From contig NZ_JAGINK010000001.1 of assembly GCF_017875955.1 (NCBI RefSeq), positions 3,750,501 through 3,814,500 on the forward strand: 64,000 nucleotides of DNA, read 5' to 3'. Of this stretch, positions 1 to 10,590 are shown in pieces. Both the position numbers and the translations under genes were made by a program. The stretch is from Pseudomonas sp. BP8 (GTDB lineage: Bacteria > Pseudomonadota > Gammaproteobacteria > Pseudomonadales > Pseudomonadaceae). Position 1 is the first letter of the stretch. Every line of letters starts with the position of its first letter. The notes beneath the pieces are model-generated. The model ran no database searches and was not told where the DNA came from. It was given only the letters and a program-made list of their open reading frames with translations.

Positions 1-950
1 ACCCGCGGTGTCCAGGCGCAGCGCGAGGGAGTTGACGAACATGCCGATCATCCCTTCCAGCGCCGCCTGCCTGCGGTTGGCCACCGGCGCGCCGATGACC
101 ACCTCGCTCTGCCCAGACAAGCGCGTCAACAGCACCGCCCATGCCCCGACGAACAGCATGAACGGCGTCACCGCGTGGCGTCGGCAGAGCGCCTTGAGTT
201 CAGCGCTAAGGCCTGGCTCGATGCTCACCTCGACACTGTCGCCACTGTAGTCCTGATGCTCCGGGCGTGCCCGGTCGTACGGCAGGCTGATCAGTGCCGG
301 CGCCCCAGCCAAGGCCTGCGTCCAGTAATCGGCCTGGCGCTGCAGCACGTCGCCGCTGAGCCAGCGGCGCTGCCACACGGCGTAGTCGAGATACTGCACT
401 GTCAGTGCTGGCAGAGGGTCGCCACGGCCCGCGCTGAACGCTTGGTACACAGCGCCCAGTTCGCGCAGCAGCACGCCCATCGACCAGCCGTCGGCGACGA
501 TGTGGTGCAAGGTCAGCAACAGCACGTGCTGGTGCTCGTCCAACTGCAACAAACGCCCGCGAATCGGCAGATCCTGCGCCAGGGCGAAGGGCCGCCGGGC
601 TTCCTCGCGCAGCAGCGCGTCAAGCCCGGTCTGCTGGATGCCACCCACCTCGTCGCGGGCCAGGCTGAAATCGGTAGCGGTTGCGGCCAGTGCCACGCAG
701 GGCTGGTCTTGCTCGGTGACAAAGCGGCTGCGCAGGCTTTCATGGCGCTCGACCAGGCAGCGCAGCGCCCGCTCCAGCGCGCCAGGGTCGAGCGCGCCGT
801 GCAGGCGCAGCGCGAGGGGGATGTGATAGGCGGCGCTGGCCTGCGCCATCTGCGCCAGGAACCACAGGCGCTGCTGGGCGAACGACAGCGGCATGCAGGC
901 AGTTCGCGCGGCAACTTCGATAGGCGGCAGCAGCGGGCCCTCGGCGCTGG
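1..950 (-). other. NRPS module 12: LCL C domain, cut by window edge
   Basis: Only the C domain is present: SFAQQRLWFL near its start, HHIVADGWS in the middle, and the window ends within the region NSLALRLDTAG. Specificity and termination lie outside the window. Confidence 0.85.
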
Positions 951-3900
951 CCAGCAGGCTGGCGATGGCTGCCAGGCTGTCGTCGGCGAACAGGTCCGCC
1001 ACGGCCAGCTCCAGGCCCAGACGCTGACGCACCTGGGAGACCATGCGCATGGCCAGCAGCGAGTGGCCGCCAAGGTCGAAGAAGCGGTCCTGGCGCCCTA
1101 CCCGCTCGACCTCGAGCATTTCGCACCAGAGCGCGGCCAGGGTGACTTCCAGCTCACCCTGCGGCGCGGCGAAGGCGGCGCTGGCCAGCGCCTCGCGTTC
1201 GGGCTGCGGCAGCGCGCGGCGATCGACCTTGCCATTGGCAGTCAGCGGCCAGGCAGCCAGCGCGACGAATGCCGCTGGAAGCATGTAGCCCGGCAGCGTG
1301 CGTTGCAGCGCAGCACGTAGTTCGACTGCTCCGACCGGCAGGTCCTTGGGCGTGTAATAGGCAACCAGGCGCGGCTGGCCCGGGACGTCTTCGCGGACCA
1401 GCACCAGCGCTTCGTCGATAGCCTCTAGAAGGCCAAGCTGAGCTTCGATCTCGCCAAGCTCGATTCGCACACCACGGATCTTCACCTGGTCATCGTTACG
1501 CCCCAGGTACTCCAGGGTGCCATCGGCGTTCCAGCGTGCCAGGTCGCCACTGCGGTACATGCGTGCGCCGGGCAGCGCGCTGAACGGGTCATCGAGGAAA
1601 CGCTCGGCGCTCAGTTCAGAGCGGTTCAGGTAACCCCGGGCGACGCCTGCGCCGCCCAGGTACAACTCGCCGGCGACACCGGTCGGCACCAGTTGTCCCT
1701 GCTCATCCAGCAGGTACGCGCAGCTATTGGCGATCGGCCGGCCGATGTCCACGGCCGCACCGGGCAGGACCCGGCCCGAAGTCGCCACCACCGTGGTCTC
1801 GGTGGGACCATAGTTGTTGACCACGACAAAACCTGGGTCGCTATGCAACTGGCGCAGGCGATCACCACCGATCAGCAGGGTACGCAGCGTCGGGTGAGCG
1901 AGGCCGCGGCTGAACACCTGCTCGGCCACCGGTGTTGGCAAGAACGCCACCTGCAGCGGCTGCCCGCGCCACCAGTCGAGCAACGCGTCGAGCTGCTGGT
2001 TGCCAAGCGCGGCCGGCGGCAGGTGCAGCACCGCACCGGCAGACAATGCCGGCCAGACCTCCCAGGCCATTGCGTCGAAGCCGAAGCCGGCGATGCTCGC
2101 GGTATGATCACCCGCCGTCAGCGCGAAGGCTTCGCAGTGCCAATGCACCAGGTTGGCCAGGGCATGGTGTTCGACCATGACGCCCTTGGGCTGGCCGGAG
2201 GAGCCGGAGGTGTAGATAACGTAGGCCAGGTTGTCAGCGCCCAGCCCTGCTACCACAGGGTTGGCTGCATGCGCCGGCCAGGCCGGCCGGTCGAGCAGCA
2301 GCACAGGCTGGGCAAGGCCCTTGAGACGCTCGCACAGGGCGTGCTGACTGAGCACCACCCGTGGCGCACTGTCGTCGATCAGGTAGCGCAAACGCTCATC
2401 GGGATGCGCCGGATCGACCGGCACATACGCCGCGCCGGCCTTGAGCACGGCCAATAGGCCGACCAGGGTTTCCAGGCCACGCTGGGCGACCACGGCGACC
2501 CGGTCTTCGCACCTGACGCCCAGACCGATCAGGTGCTGCGCAAGGGCGTTGGCCTGCTGGTTGAGCGCGGCGTAGGTCAAGTGCTGGTCACCCGCTGCGG
2601 CGGCCAGGGCGTCTGGCGTGCGCGCCACCTGGGCCTCGATCAGGCCATGCACGGTCTGCCCGCGGGGGAACGCACGCAGCGTGCCAGCGCTACGCTGGAG
2701 CAGGCTCAGCCGCTCTTCGCTGGCCACCAGTTCGACCTGTGCAAGTGGCGCCTGGTCGTTGCCAACCATCGCCCGCAGCAGCGTTTCGAAGTAGCCGAAG
2801 AAACGCCGCGCGGTGCTTTCGTCGAACAGCGCGGTCGCGTACTCCAGGCTACCGATCAGGCCCTCGCCGTGCTCGCCAAGGTTCAGCGACAGATCAAACT
2901 TGGCCACCTGCGCGGCCTGCCCCACGGTTTCGAGCTGCAAGTCACCCAGGCTGAGCGCCGCGCCATCGGCGGCTAGCCAGTTGAGGGTGGTCTGGAACAA
3001 CGGCGTATGGCCCAGGCTGCGTGCCGGGCGGATGATCTCGACCACCTGCTCGAACGGCAGGTCCTGGTGCGCCTGGGCCTCCAGCAAGCGCGCCCGGGCC
3101 TGGGTCAACAACGCCTCGGTGCTGGGCGCAGTCGCGGTATCGATACGCACCGCCAGGGTATTGACGAACAGCCCCAGCAACGGCTCGAGCTCGGCACTGC
3201 CACGGCCGGCCACCGGGCAGCCGATGACCACCTCAGGCTGACCCGACAGGCGTGCCAGCAACGCCGCCCAGGCACTGAGCAAGGTCATGTAGAGGGTGGC
3301 GCCATGACGCTGGGCCAGCGCCCGCAGGCCCGCGCCCAGCCGCGCGTCGAGGCGAATCGCCAGGCTCGCACCGGCGAAGTCCTGCCGCGCGGGACGCGGT
3401 CGGTCGCTGGGCAGTGCCAGCAAGGCCGGGGCACCCTCCAAGGCGCTGCGCCAGTACTCGGCCTGGCGCTGCAACTGCTCGCCGGCCAACCACCGCCGTT
3501 GCCAGACGGCGTAATCCGCATACTGCACCGGCAAGGCTGGCAACGCTGCTTGGCGCCCGTCGCGCAGGGCCGGATACAGCGCCGTCAGCTCGCGGATCAA
3601 CACCCCCAGCGACCAGCCGTCGGCGACGATGTGGTGCAACGTCAGGAGCAGCACGTGGTGCTGCGCGCCCAGGCAAATCAGGCGGGCCCGCAGCAGCGGG
3701 CCGTGGGCCAGATCGAATGGCCCATTGGCTTCTTCACGCAGGCGCGCCGACAATGCCTCGGCGGCGAGCGTCTCACGGGTGAACCAGCCCGCCCCCGGCG
3801 TGTTGGCGATCACCACCTCGGCGCTGTCTCCACGCGGCACGAAGCGGCTGCGCAAGGTCTCGTGCCGCTCGACGATGTGCAGCAAGGCCTGCTCCAGCGC

Positions 3901-6900
3901 GTCTGCATCCAGCTCGCCCCTCAGGCCGAGGGCCATCGGCACGTTGTAGGCCTGGTTGCCGCCCTCCATCTGCGCCAAAAACCACAGCCGTTGCTGGGCA
4001 AATGACATCGGCAGCGGCTCACCGCGTGGCCCCGGCACGATCGCCGGCAATACGCTACGCCCGGCCTGCGCCAGCACCGCGGCCACGGCAGCCAGTTCGG
4101 GGTTGGCGAACAGCTCGGCCAGCGTCAGTTCCACGCCCAGCCGCACCCGCACCTGGGAGACCATGCGCATGGCCAGCAGCGAATGGCCGCCAAGGTTGAA
4201 GAAGTGGTCGTGGCGGCCGACCCGCTCGACGTGCAACAGCTCGCCCCAGATCTGCGCCAGGGCGATTTCCAGCGCGCCCTGCGGCGCCTGGTAGTGATGC
4301 TCGAATAGCGCTGAACGCTCGGGCTTGGGCAGCGCGCGGCGGTCGAGTTTGCCATTGGCGGTCAGCGGCATGGCCTGCAGTTCAACGAAGGCCACCGGCA
4401 CCATGTATGCCGGCAGGTGCGCCTGCAGCAGGCTGCGCAGGCGCTCCGGGGTATGCGGATCAATGTCAGTCTGGGACGTGAAGTACGCCACCAGGCGTGG
4501 CTGTCCGGGCTGGTCTTCACGCGCCACGACCACCGCTTCGGTGATGCCCGGCAAGGCGTTCAGGCGGCTTTCGATTTCACCCAGTTCGATGCGTACGCCG
4601 CGGATCTTCACCTGGTCGTCGTTGCGCCCGAGGTACTCGAGGGTGCCGTCGGCGAGCCAGCGCACCAGGTCGCCGCTGCGGTACATGCGCGCGTCGGGCG
4701 CTGCGACGAACGGGTCAGCGAGAAAACGCTCGGCAGTCAGCTCAGGCCGGTTCAGGTAGCCCCGGGCAACCCCGCCGCCACCGATATACAGCTCTCCGGC
4801 AACGCCAAGCGCGACCGGTTGACGGTCGGCGTCGAGCACGTACAGGCGGGCATTGTCCACCGGCCGACCGATGTGCAGCGCGCTGCCGGCTTCGACGGTC
4901 CCGGAGCTGGCGACCACGGTAGCCTCTGTGGGGCCATAGTTGTTGACCACCGTAAAGCGCTGATTGCGGTTGAACTGGCGCAGGCGATCGCCGCCGATCA
5001 ACAGGGTGCGCAGGGTCGGGTGTTCAAGCTGGTGGCTGAAGGCGTATTCGGCCACCGGCGTCGGCAGGAAGCTGACATCCAGCGGCTGCGCGCGCCACCA
5101 GCCGAGCAAGGCATCGAGGTCTTCAGTGCCTTCGGCCACCGGCGCCAGGTGCAGGGTGGCACCAACGCACAATGCAGGCCAGACCTCCCAGGCCATGGCA
5201 TCGAAACCAAACCCGGCAAGGCTCGAGGTGTGCCGCCCGTGGCACAGGTCGAAGGCGCGGCAATGCCAGTCGACCAGGTTGTTCAGGGTGCGGTGTTCGA
5301 CCATCACCCCTTTGGGCTGGCCAGTGGAGCCGGAGGTGTAGATGACATAGGCAAGGTTGCGCTCGCTCAGTCCAGCCAACAGCGGGTTGCTTTCGTGCTG
5401 CGGCCAGTCCGCCTGGTCGAGGACCAGCAGCGGCACATCAACCGCATTCAGGCGCCCAAGCAGGGCCTGTTGGGTGAGCACTGCCCGTGGTGCACTGTCA
5501 TCAAGCAGATAGCGCACGCGCTCGTCCGGATGCGCCGGATCGATGGGCACGTAGGCCGCACCGGCCTTGAGTACCGCCAACAGCCCGACCAGGGTCTCCA
5601 GGCTGCGCTGGGCCACTACCGCCACCCGATCATCGGCGCGTACGCCAAGGCTGATCAGTTGATGGGCCAGCGCATTGGCGCGTCGGTTCAGCTCACCATA
5701 GCTCAGGCTCGATCCGGCAAAACGCGCGGCGGTTTGCTCAGGGCGCAGCAGGGCCTGGTGCTCGATACGCTGATGCAGGGCCAGCTCCGTCGGCTGGCCT
5801 CCCGGGTAGTCGTTGAACGCTTCGAGCAGTTCGCGTCGCTCGCTGGCGGGCAGCATGTCGAGCGCCATGAGGGGCTTCGTCGGTGCCTCGGGCAAAGCCT
5901 GCAGCAGGCTCTGCAAGGTCTCTTGCAGATAGCTGCAGACGCGCTGCCCGGGCACCTCGGCGCTGCTCAGCAAGGTCAGCCGGAAGGCTTCGCCGAGGTC
6001 GTCGACGCTCAACGTCAGCGGGTAATTGGTGGCTTCGGCGGCGTGCACCATCTCGATACCGGCCCAGGCAGCGCGACGCGGGTCCTGGCTGGCCACGGCG
6101 CCATGACGGTAGTTGAGCAACGCATTGAACAGCGGCGTCGGCGGCGCCACCCCACTGCAGCGCTGGGCCAGCACCAGCGGCGCGTGCTCATGGCGCATCA
6201 ATGCCGACAAGCGCTGATGGGTGGTCTTGACCGCGCCAGGCAGGTCGGTGCCGTCAAGGTCGACCCGCAGCGGCAAAGTATTGATGAAGATGCCCAGCGC
6301 TCGCTCGGTCGCTTCGGCGCCAAGCAGACGGCCCATGAGTACGGTACCGAAGACGACCTGGCGGTGCCCGGTCAAGCCACCCAGCACCCGCGCCCAGCCC
6401 AGGTGAAACAGGCTGGCGACGCTGACGCCCAAAGCCCGCGCCTGGCTGCGCAAGCCCTTGCACAGTGCCAGCGGCAAGTCGAGCACATGCTCCTGGTGCA
6501 ACGCTGCGCCGCCCTGCACATCGCGCAGGCCGTAGGCCAGCGCCGGTTCCTCGATGGCGCCGAGCATGTCGCGGAAGAACGCCTGGTGCTGCGCCTCGCT
6601 GACGCCCAGCACGGCCTGGGCCACGTAGTTGCGAAACGGCACCGGTGCGCCCAGGCCCTGGCCTTCGTCGGCCAGCAACGCGCTCAGCTCATGGCGTACC
6701 ACTTCCAGGGCACTGTGGTCCATGGCGATGTGGTGGAACTGCAACAAGGCGGTCAGGCGGCCGTCCGCTTGCGCCGCCTCACGTACCAGGCGCAGCAGCG
6801 GCGCCTGTATCAGCTCGAGCGCGCCGGCCTGCTCGGCCGAAGCGAACAGCTGCAGCTCGGCGCTGCGCCAGACCACCTGCACCGGCGTCTCCAACCCCTG

Positions 6901-7416
6901 CCAGTGCACCGAAGTGCGCAGGATATCGTGACGTGCGATCACCCCGCGCAAGGCCTCGGCAAAGGCCGCCAGGCGTGATTCGTCGGCGAACACGAAGCGC
7001 ACCTCCATCACGTAGGGGTCGTGCCCGGTTGCGCTGGCATGGTGGAAGAGAATGCCCTGCTGCAGCGGCGCCAATGGGTAGATGTCCTGCACGTTGGCCG
7101 CGCCACCGGGCACACCGGCGACGATCTGGTCGATGCTGGCCTGGTCGAGCTCGACCAGGTTGAGCATGGCCGGGGTGATGTGGCTGCAGCCCGGCGCAAT
7201 ACCATTGGCCGGCGCCTGCACCACACCGGGTTTGACGGCAACGTACTCACCGCTTTCGATCATCGCCAGCAAGGTCGGCTTGTGTTCGCGCAGCCGCGCC
7301 ACCAGCGTGGCATCGGTCAAGGCCTGACGGTTGCCCTGGACCACCAGTTGGCCATCCTTGAGCGCCAGTTGGACGTTATTGGCCGCGAGGGTTTCCAGTA
7401 GTTGATTGATACTCAC
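1..7416 (-). CDS. psoC: Putisolvin-type NRPS, third synthetase (PsoC-like), 3' end outside window
   Basis: Third synthetase of the lipopeptide assembly line. The start is GTG at 7416, overlapping the upstream synthetase stop by 4 bp (GTGA), with GGAG at 7425-7428 eight bases upstream. Residues 1-55 form a TubC_N-like docking domain ending in an HKPTLL motif. Order: docking, dual C/E, A, T (Ser1079), LCL C, A, T (Ser2119), LCL C, then the window ends. Both A domains read DAWFLGNVVK, the Leu code. The two T domains carry the GGHSLLAM form, unlike GGHSLLAV in the other two synthetases, and both precede LCL domains. The putisolvin parallel predicts one more A-T and thioesterase domains beyond base 1; these are not visible. 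The frame stays open to base 1 (2472 codons). Naming rests on module count and specificity, not on a database match. Confidence 0.93.
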   Translation of the reverse strand, partial: MSINQLLETLAANNVQLALKDGQLVVQGNRQALTDATLVARLREHKPTLLAMIESGEYVAVKPGVVQAPANGIAPGCSHITPAMLNLVELDQASIDQIVAGVPGGAANVQDIYPLAPLQQGILFHHASATGHDPYVMEVRFVFADESRLAAFAEALRGVIARHDILRTSVHWQGLETPVQVVWRSAELQLFASAEQAGALELIQAPLLRLVREAAQADGRLTALLQFHHIAMDHSALEVVRHELSALLADEGQGLGAPVPFRNYVAQAVLGVSEAQHQAFFRDMLGAIEEPALAYGLRDVQGGAALHQEHVLDLPLALCKGLRSQARALGVSVASLFHLGWARVLGGLTGHRQVVFGTVLMGRLLGAEATERALGIFINTLPLRVDLDGTDLPGAVKTTHQRLSALMRHEHAPLVLAQRCSGVAPPTPLFNALLNYRHGAVASQDPRRAAWAGIEMVHAAEATNYPLTLSVDDLGEAFRLTLLSSAEVPGQRVCSYLQETLQSLLQALPEAPTKPLMALDMLPASERRELLEAFNDYPGGQPTELALHQRIEHQALLRPEQTAARFAGSSLSYGELNRRANALAHQLISLGVRADDRVAVVAQRSLETLVGLLAVLKAGAAYVPIDPAHPDERVRYLLDDSAPRAVLTQQALLGRLNAVDVPLLVLDQADWPQHESNPLLAGLSERNLAYVIYTSGSTGQPKGVMVEHRTLNNLVDWHCRAFDLCHGRHTSSLAGFGFDAMAWEVWPALCVGATLHLAPVAEGTEDLDALLGWWRAQPLDVSFLPTPVAEYAFSHQLEHPTLRTLLIGGDRLRQFNRNQRFTVVNNYGPTEATVVASSGTVEAGSALHIGRPVDNARLYVLDADRQPVALGVAGELYIGGGGVARGYLNRPELTAERFLADPFVAAPDARMYRSGDLVRWLADGTLEYLGRNDDQVKIRGVRIELGEIESRLNALPGITEAVVVAREDQPGQPRLVAYFTSQTDIDPHTPERLRSLLQAHLPAYMVPVAFVELQAMPLTANGKLDRRALPKPERSALFEHHYQAPQGALEIALAQIWGELLHVERVGRHDHFFNLGGHSLLAMRMVSQVRVRLGVELTLAELFANPELAAVAAVLAQAGRSVLPAIVPGPRGEPLPMSFAQQRLWFLAQMEGGNQAYNVPMALGLRGELDADALEQALLHIVERHETLRSRFVPRGDSAEVVIANTPGAGWFTRETLAAEALSARLREEANGPFDLAHGPLLRARLICLGAQHHVLLLTLHHIVADGWSLGVLIRELTALYPALRDGRQAALPALPVQYADYAVWQRRWLAGEQLQRQAEYWRSALEGAPALLALPSDRPRPARQDFAGASLAIRLDARLGAGLRALAQRHGATLYMTLLSAWAALLARLSGQPEVVIGCPVAGRGSAELEPLLGLFVNTLAVRIDTATAPSTEALLTQARARLLEAQAHQDLPFEQVVEIIRPARSLGHTPLFQTTLNWLAADGAALSLGDLQLETVGQAAQVAKFDLSLNLGEHGEGLIGSLEYATALFDESTARRFFGYFETLLRAMVGNDQAPLAQVELVASEERLSLLQRSAGTLRAFPRGQTVHGLIEAQVARTPDALAAAAGDQHLTYAALNQQANALAQHLIGLGVRCEDRVAVVAQRGLETLVGLLAVLKAGAAYVPVDPAHPDERLRYLIDDSAPRVVLSQHALCERLKGLAQPVLLLDRPAWPAHAANPVVAGLGADNLAYVIYTSGSSGQPKGVMVEHHALANLVHWHCEAFALTAGDHTASIAGFGFDAMAWEVWPALSAGAVLHLPPAALGNQQLDALLDWWRGQPLQVAFLPTPVAEQVFSRGLAHPTLRTLLIGGDRLRQLHSDPGFVVVNNYGPTETTVVATSGRVLPGAAVDIGRPIANSCAYLLDEQGQLVPTGVAGELYLGGAGVARGYLNRSELSAERFLDDPFSALPGARMYRSGDLARWNADGTLEYLGRNDDQVKIRGVRIELGEIEAQLGLLEAIDEALVLVREDVPGQPRLVAYYTPKDLPVGAVELRAALQRTLPGYMLPAAFVALAAWPLTANGKVDRRALPQPEREALASAAFAAPQGELEVTLAALWCEMLEVERVGRQDRFFDLGGHSLLAMRMVSQVRQRLGLELAVADLFADDSLAAIASLLASAEGPLLPPIEVAARTACMPLSFAQQRLWFLAQMAQASAAYHIPLALRLHGALDPGALERALRCLVERHESLRSRFVTEQDQPCVALAATATDFSLARDEVGGIQQTGLDALLREEARRPFALAQDLPIRGRLLQLDEHQHVLLLTLHHIVADGWSMGVLLRELGAVYQAFSAGRGDPLPALTVQYLDYAVWQRRWLSGDVLQRQADYWTQALAGAPALISLPYDRARPEHQDYSGDSVEVSIEPGLSAELKALCRRHAVTPFMLFVGAWAVLLTRLSGQSEVVIGAPVANRRQAALEGMIGMFVNSLALRLDTAG
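950..4060 (-). other. NRPS module 11: LCL C-A(Leu)-T
   Basis: The C domain switches to the LCL type (SFAQQRLWFL and HHIVADGWS motifs). The pocket is DAWFLGNVVK (Leu); putisolvin I has Val and putisolvin II Leu/Ile at this position. The T serine is near 1061. Confidence 0.84.
4060..7416 (-). other. NRPS module 10: docking-dual C/E-A(Leu)-T
   Basis: The docking segment lies at about 7260-7416. The last dual-type C domain of the line follows (HHIAMDHS). The pocket is DAWFLGNVVK (Leu). The T serine is near 4181, in GGHSLLAM. Confidence 0.84.
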
Positions 7417-10400
7417 AGGACGATCTCCATTCTGTCTGTGATGGCTGCATAGCTCGCCAAAGTCGGTTGTTCGAACAGCGCGCGGACGTCGGCCTCCAGG
7501 CCCTCCTGACGCAGTCGCGAGGTCAGGCTTACGGCCAGCAGCGAGTGGCCGCCCAGTTCAAAGAAGTTGTCCTGCCGGCCGACCCGTTCCACCCCCAGCA
7601 ACTCCGCCCACAGCTGTGCCAGGAGGATTTCGGTATCGCCCTCGGGCGCTTCGTAGACACGTGCTTGCAAGGCGTCGAGGCCCGGTGCTGGCAGGTTTTT
7701 GCGGTCAAGCTTGCCGTTTGGGCTCAGTGGCAAAGCGTCGAGGTGCATGAACAGCGCAGGCACCATGAATTCCGGCAGGTGCGTGAGCAGTGCCGTGCGT
7801 AGCGTGTCCACTGGCTGTGGGCTGCCGGTGTAGTACGCGACCAGCCGTTGTTCGTGGGCCACGACCACGGCTTCCTTGACCCCGGTGAGGCGGGTCAGGC
7901 CAGCCTGGATCTCGCCGAGCTCGATGCGCAGGCCGCGGATCTTGACCTGATCATCGTTGCGGCCGAGGTACTCCAGGTTGCCATCGGCCAGGTGTCGCGC
8001 CAGATCGCCGGTGCGGTACAGACGCGCATCCGGGCGGGTGCTGAACGGGTCGTCGATGAAGCGTTCAGCGGTCAGCTCGGCGCGGTTCAGGTAACCACGG
8101 GCGACCTGGACGCCGCCAATGTACAGCTCACCGGACACGCCTTGCGGCACCGGTTGGCCTTGGTCGTCGAGCACATACAGCGTGGTATTGGCGATCGGTT
8201 TGCCGATTGGGGTGTTGTCCGGCGCGGTTATGCAGTGCCAGGCACTGACGTCGACAGCCGCCTCGGTCGGACCGTACAGGTTGTGCAGCTCGACAGTCGG
8301 CAATTGCTGATGGAAACGACGGACCAGGCTGCCGGGCAACGCTTCGCCACTGCACAACACACGCTTCAGAAGGTCAGCCGCGGCTTCGCCGTGGGCCAGG
8401 AACACATCCAGCATCGACGGCACGAAGTGCAGGGTGCTCACGCCTTCGGCACGAATCACCTCACGCAGGTACTCAGGATCGCGATGTCCGCCAGGGCGCG
8501 CCATTACCAGCCTGGCGCCGGTTTGCAGCGGCCAGAGGAATTCCCACACCGACACGTCGAAGCTGAACGGGGTTTTCTGCAGCACCACGTCCTGCGCATC
8601 GAGACCATAGGCGTCTTGCATCCACAGCAGGCGGTTGACCACCGCGGCGTGTTCGTTCATCACACCTTTAGGCAGGCCGGTTGAGCCCGAGGTGTAGATC
8701 ACATAGGCCAGGTGACGCGGCGTCAAACCCATCACATCAGGATTGGCAGTCGACTGCGTCTGCCAGGTCGGCTGATCCAGATCGACTACCAGCCCGGCGT
8801 CAGGCACATGGCGCGTGGCCGCATGCACCAACACCGCCACCGGAGCACTGTCGCTCAACATGTGCCGAATTCGCTCAGCCGGATAGTCCGGATCGACCGG
8901 CACATACGCACCGCCGGCTTTGAGGATGGCCAGCAAGCCAACCACCATCGATAGGCCACGCTCGACGCAAATCGCTACCCGATCATCAGGTTTTACCCCA
9001 AGACCGATCAAATGGTGAGCCAACTGGTTAGCCTGGTGGTTGAGCTGGCGATAGCTCAGCTCACCCTCTTCGGCCCGCACCGCCACCGCTTCAGGGCTGC
9101 GCTCGACCTGCGCCTCGATCATCCCGTGCAAGGTCTGCGCGAGATCGTAAGCGACGTCAGTGTCGTTGAAGCGCTGCAGTACCTGCTGACGCTCCTCGGC
9201 CTGCAGCACCGGCAGTTGTAGCAACGGCAAGTCCGGCTGCTGCTCCAAGGCTTCGGCCATGGCCTGCAGAACCTGATGGAGCTGAGCACAGATCCGCGCT
9301 GCGCCGACTGCCCCATAAGTTTGCGCCACCAACTGGAAGCCCTCCCCCAGGTCGTCGACGTTCAGGCTCAGTGGATAGTTGGTGCGCCCCCAGCCTTCGC
9401 CCGTGTCGATCCCCATCAGGGCCTCACGCTGCGCTTCGGTGACCTCGGCGCCATGGCGGTAGTTGAGCATGGCGCTGAACAGCGGTGCCGGTGCGGCCAC
9501 GCCGCTGCAGCGCTGGGCCAGCGCCAACGAGGCGTGTTCATGCTCAAGCAGCGCACTGAGCCGCTGGTGCGTCGCCTGCACTGCCTGGCGCAGGGTGACA
9601 TCGGCCAGATCCACGCGCAGCGGCAAGGTGTTGATGAACATGCCCAGCGCCCGTTCAGCGCCCTCGCCGCCTTGCAGACGGCCGAGCAGGACGGTGCCGA
9701 AGACCACGCTGTGCTTGCCGCTGGCCGCGCCCAGCAGGCGTGCCCAGGCCAGGTGGAACAGGCTGGCGACGCTGATGCCCGCCTGCCGCGCAGTGCGCCG
9801 CAGGCGCGCCGCCAGCTCCGGTTGCAGGCGCAGCTGGGCCTCTTCCAGCGCACGGGCATCGCCGCGGACATCGCTCAGGCCAAACGGCAAGGTTGGCTCG
9901 TCGATATCGGCCAATTGCCCGTGGAAGAATGCCTCATGCTCGCCCTGGCTGACCCCCAGGCGCGCCTGGGCCACGTAGTTGCGATACGGCACCGGCGCTT
10001 GCGTGGGCGCCGGGGCCCCCTGCAAGTCGCCGACCAGCTCTTGGCTGAGCACTTCCAGTGCGGTCTGGTCGAGGACGATATGGTGGAAGCGCAAGCTGGC
10101 GAGCAGGCCCGGGCCTTGCTGGTCCTGCCAGTACACCAGCTCGATCAGCGGTGCCTGCTCCAGCGGCAGGCGATGGGCCACTGCCTGCGGGCCAGCGACT
10201 TCGATCAGCCGCGGTGCGGCGTGACGCCAGACCACCTGCACAGGTTGCGGCAAGCCTTCCCAGAGGATCGCGGTGCGCAACACGTCATGGCGGGCAATGC
10301 CCTTGGCCAAGGCGTCGGCAAAGGCTAGCAGGCGCTCGCGGCTGGCAAACGCAATGCCCGTCTGCAGCACATAGGGGTCATGCTCGGGCGCGCTCAGGTG

Positions 10401-10590
10401 GTGGTAGAGGATGCCCTCCTGCAGCGGTGCCAGCGGGTAGATATCCTGGACGTTGGCAGCGCCGCCGGGCACCGTGGCGACGATCTGGTCGATGCCAACC
10501 TGATCCAGTTCGATCAGGCTGAGCAGGTCCGGAGTGATCCGCGTGCAATCGGCCGGGATACGGTTGGCCGGCACCTGCACCTGGCGGTCC
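7413..10590 (-). other. NRPS module 9: dual C/E-A(Ser)-T
   Basis: The C domain has HHIVLDQT, with Gln where its siblings have His. The pocket is DVWHLSLVDK (Ser). This Ser would supply the hydroxyl for the macrolactone if the product is putisolvin. The T serine is near 7543, 42 residues from the end of the protein. Confidence 0.86.

Noticed and set aside
1..7416. Thioesterase domain for chain release
   Set aside because: No GxSxG thioesterase region is visible; the gene is cut in the C domain of module 12, so release must be encoded outside the window.
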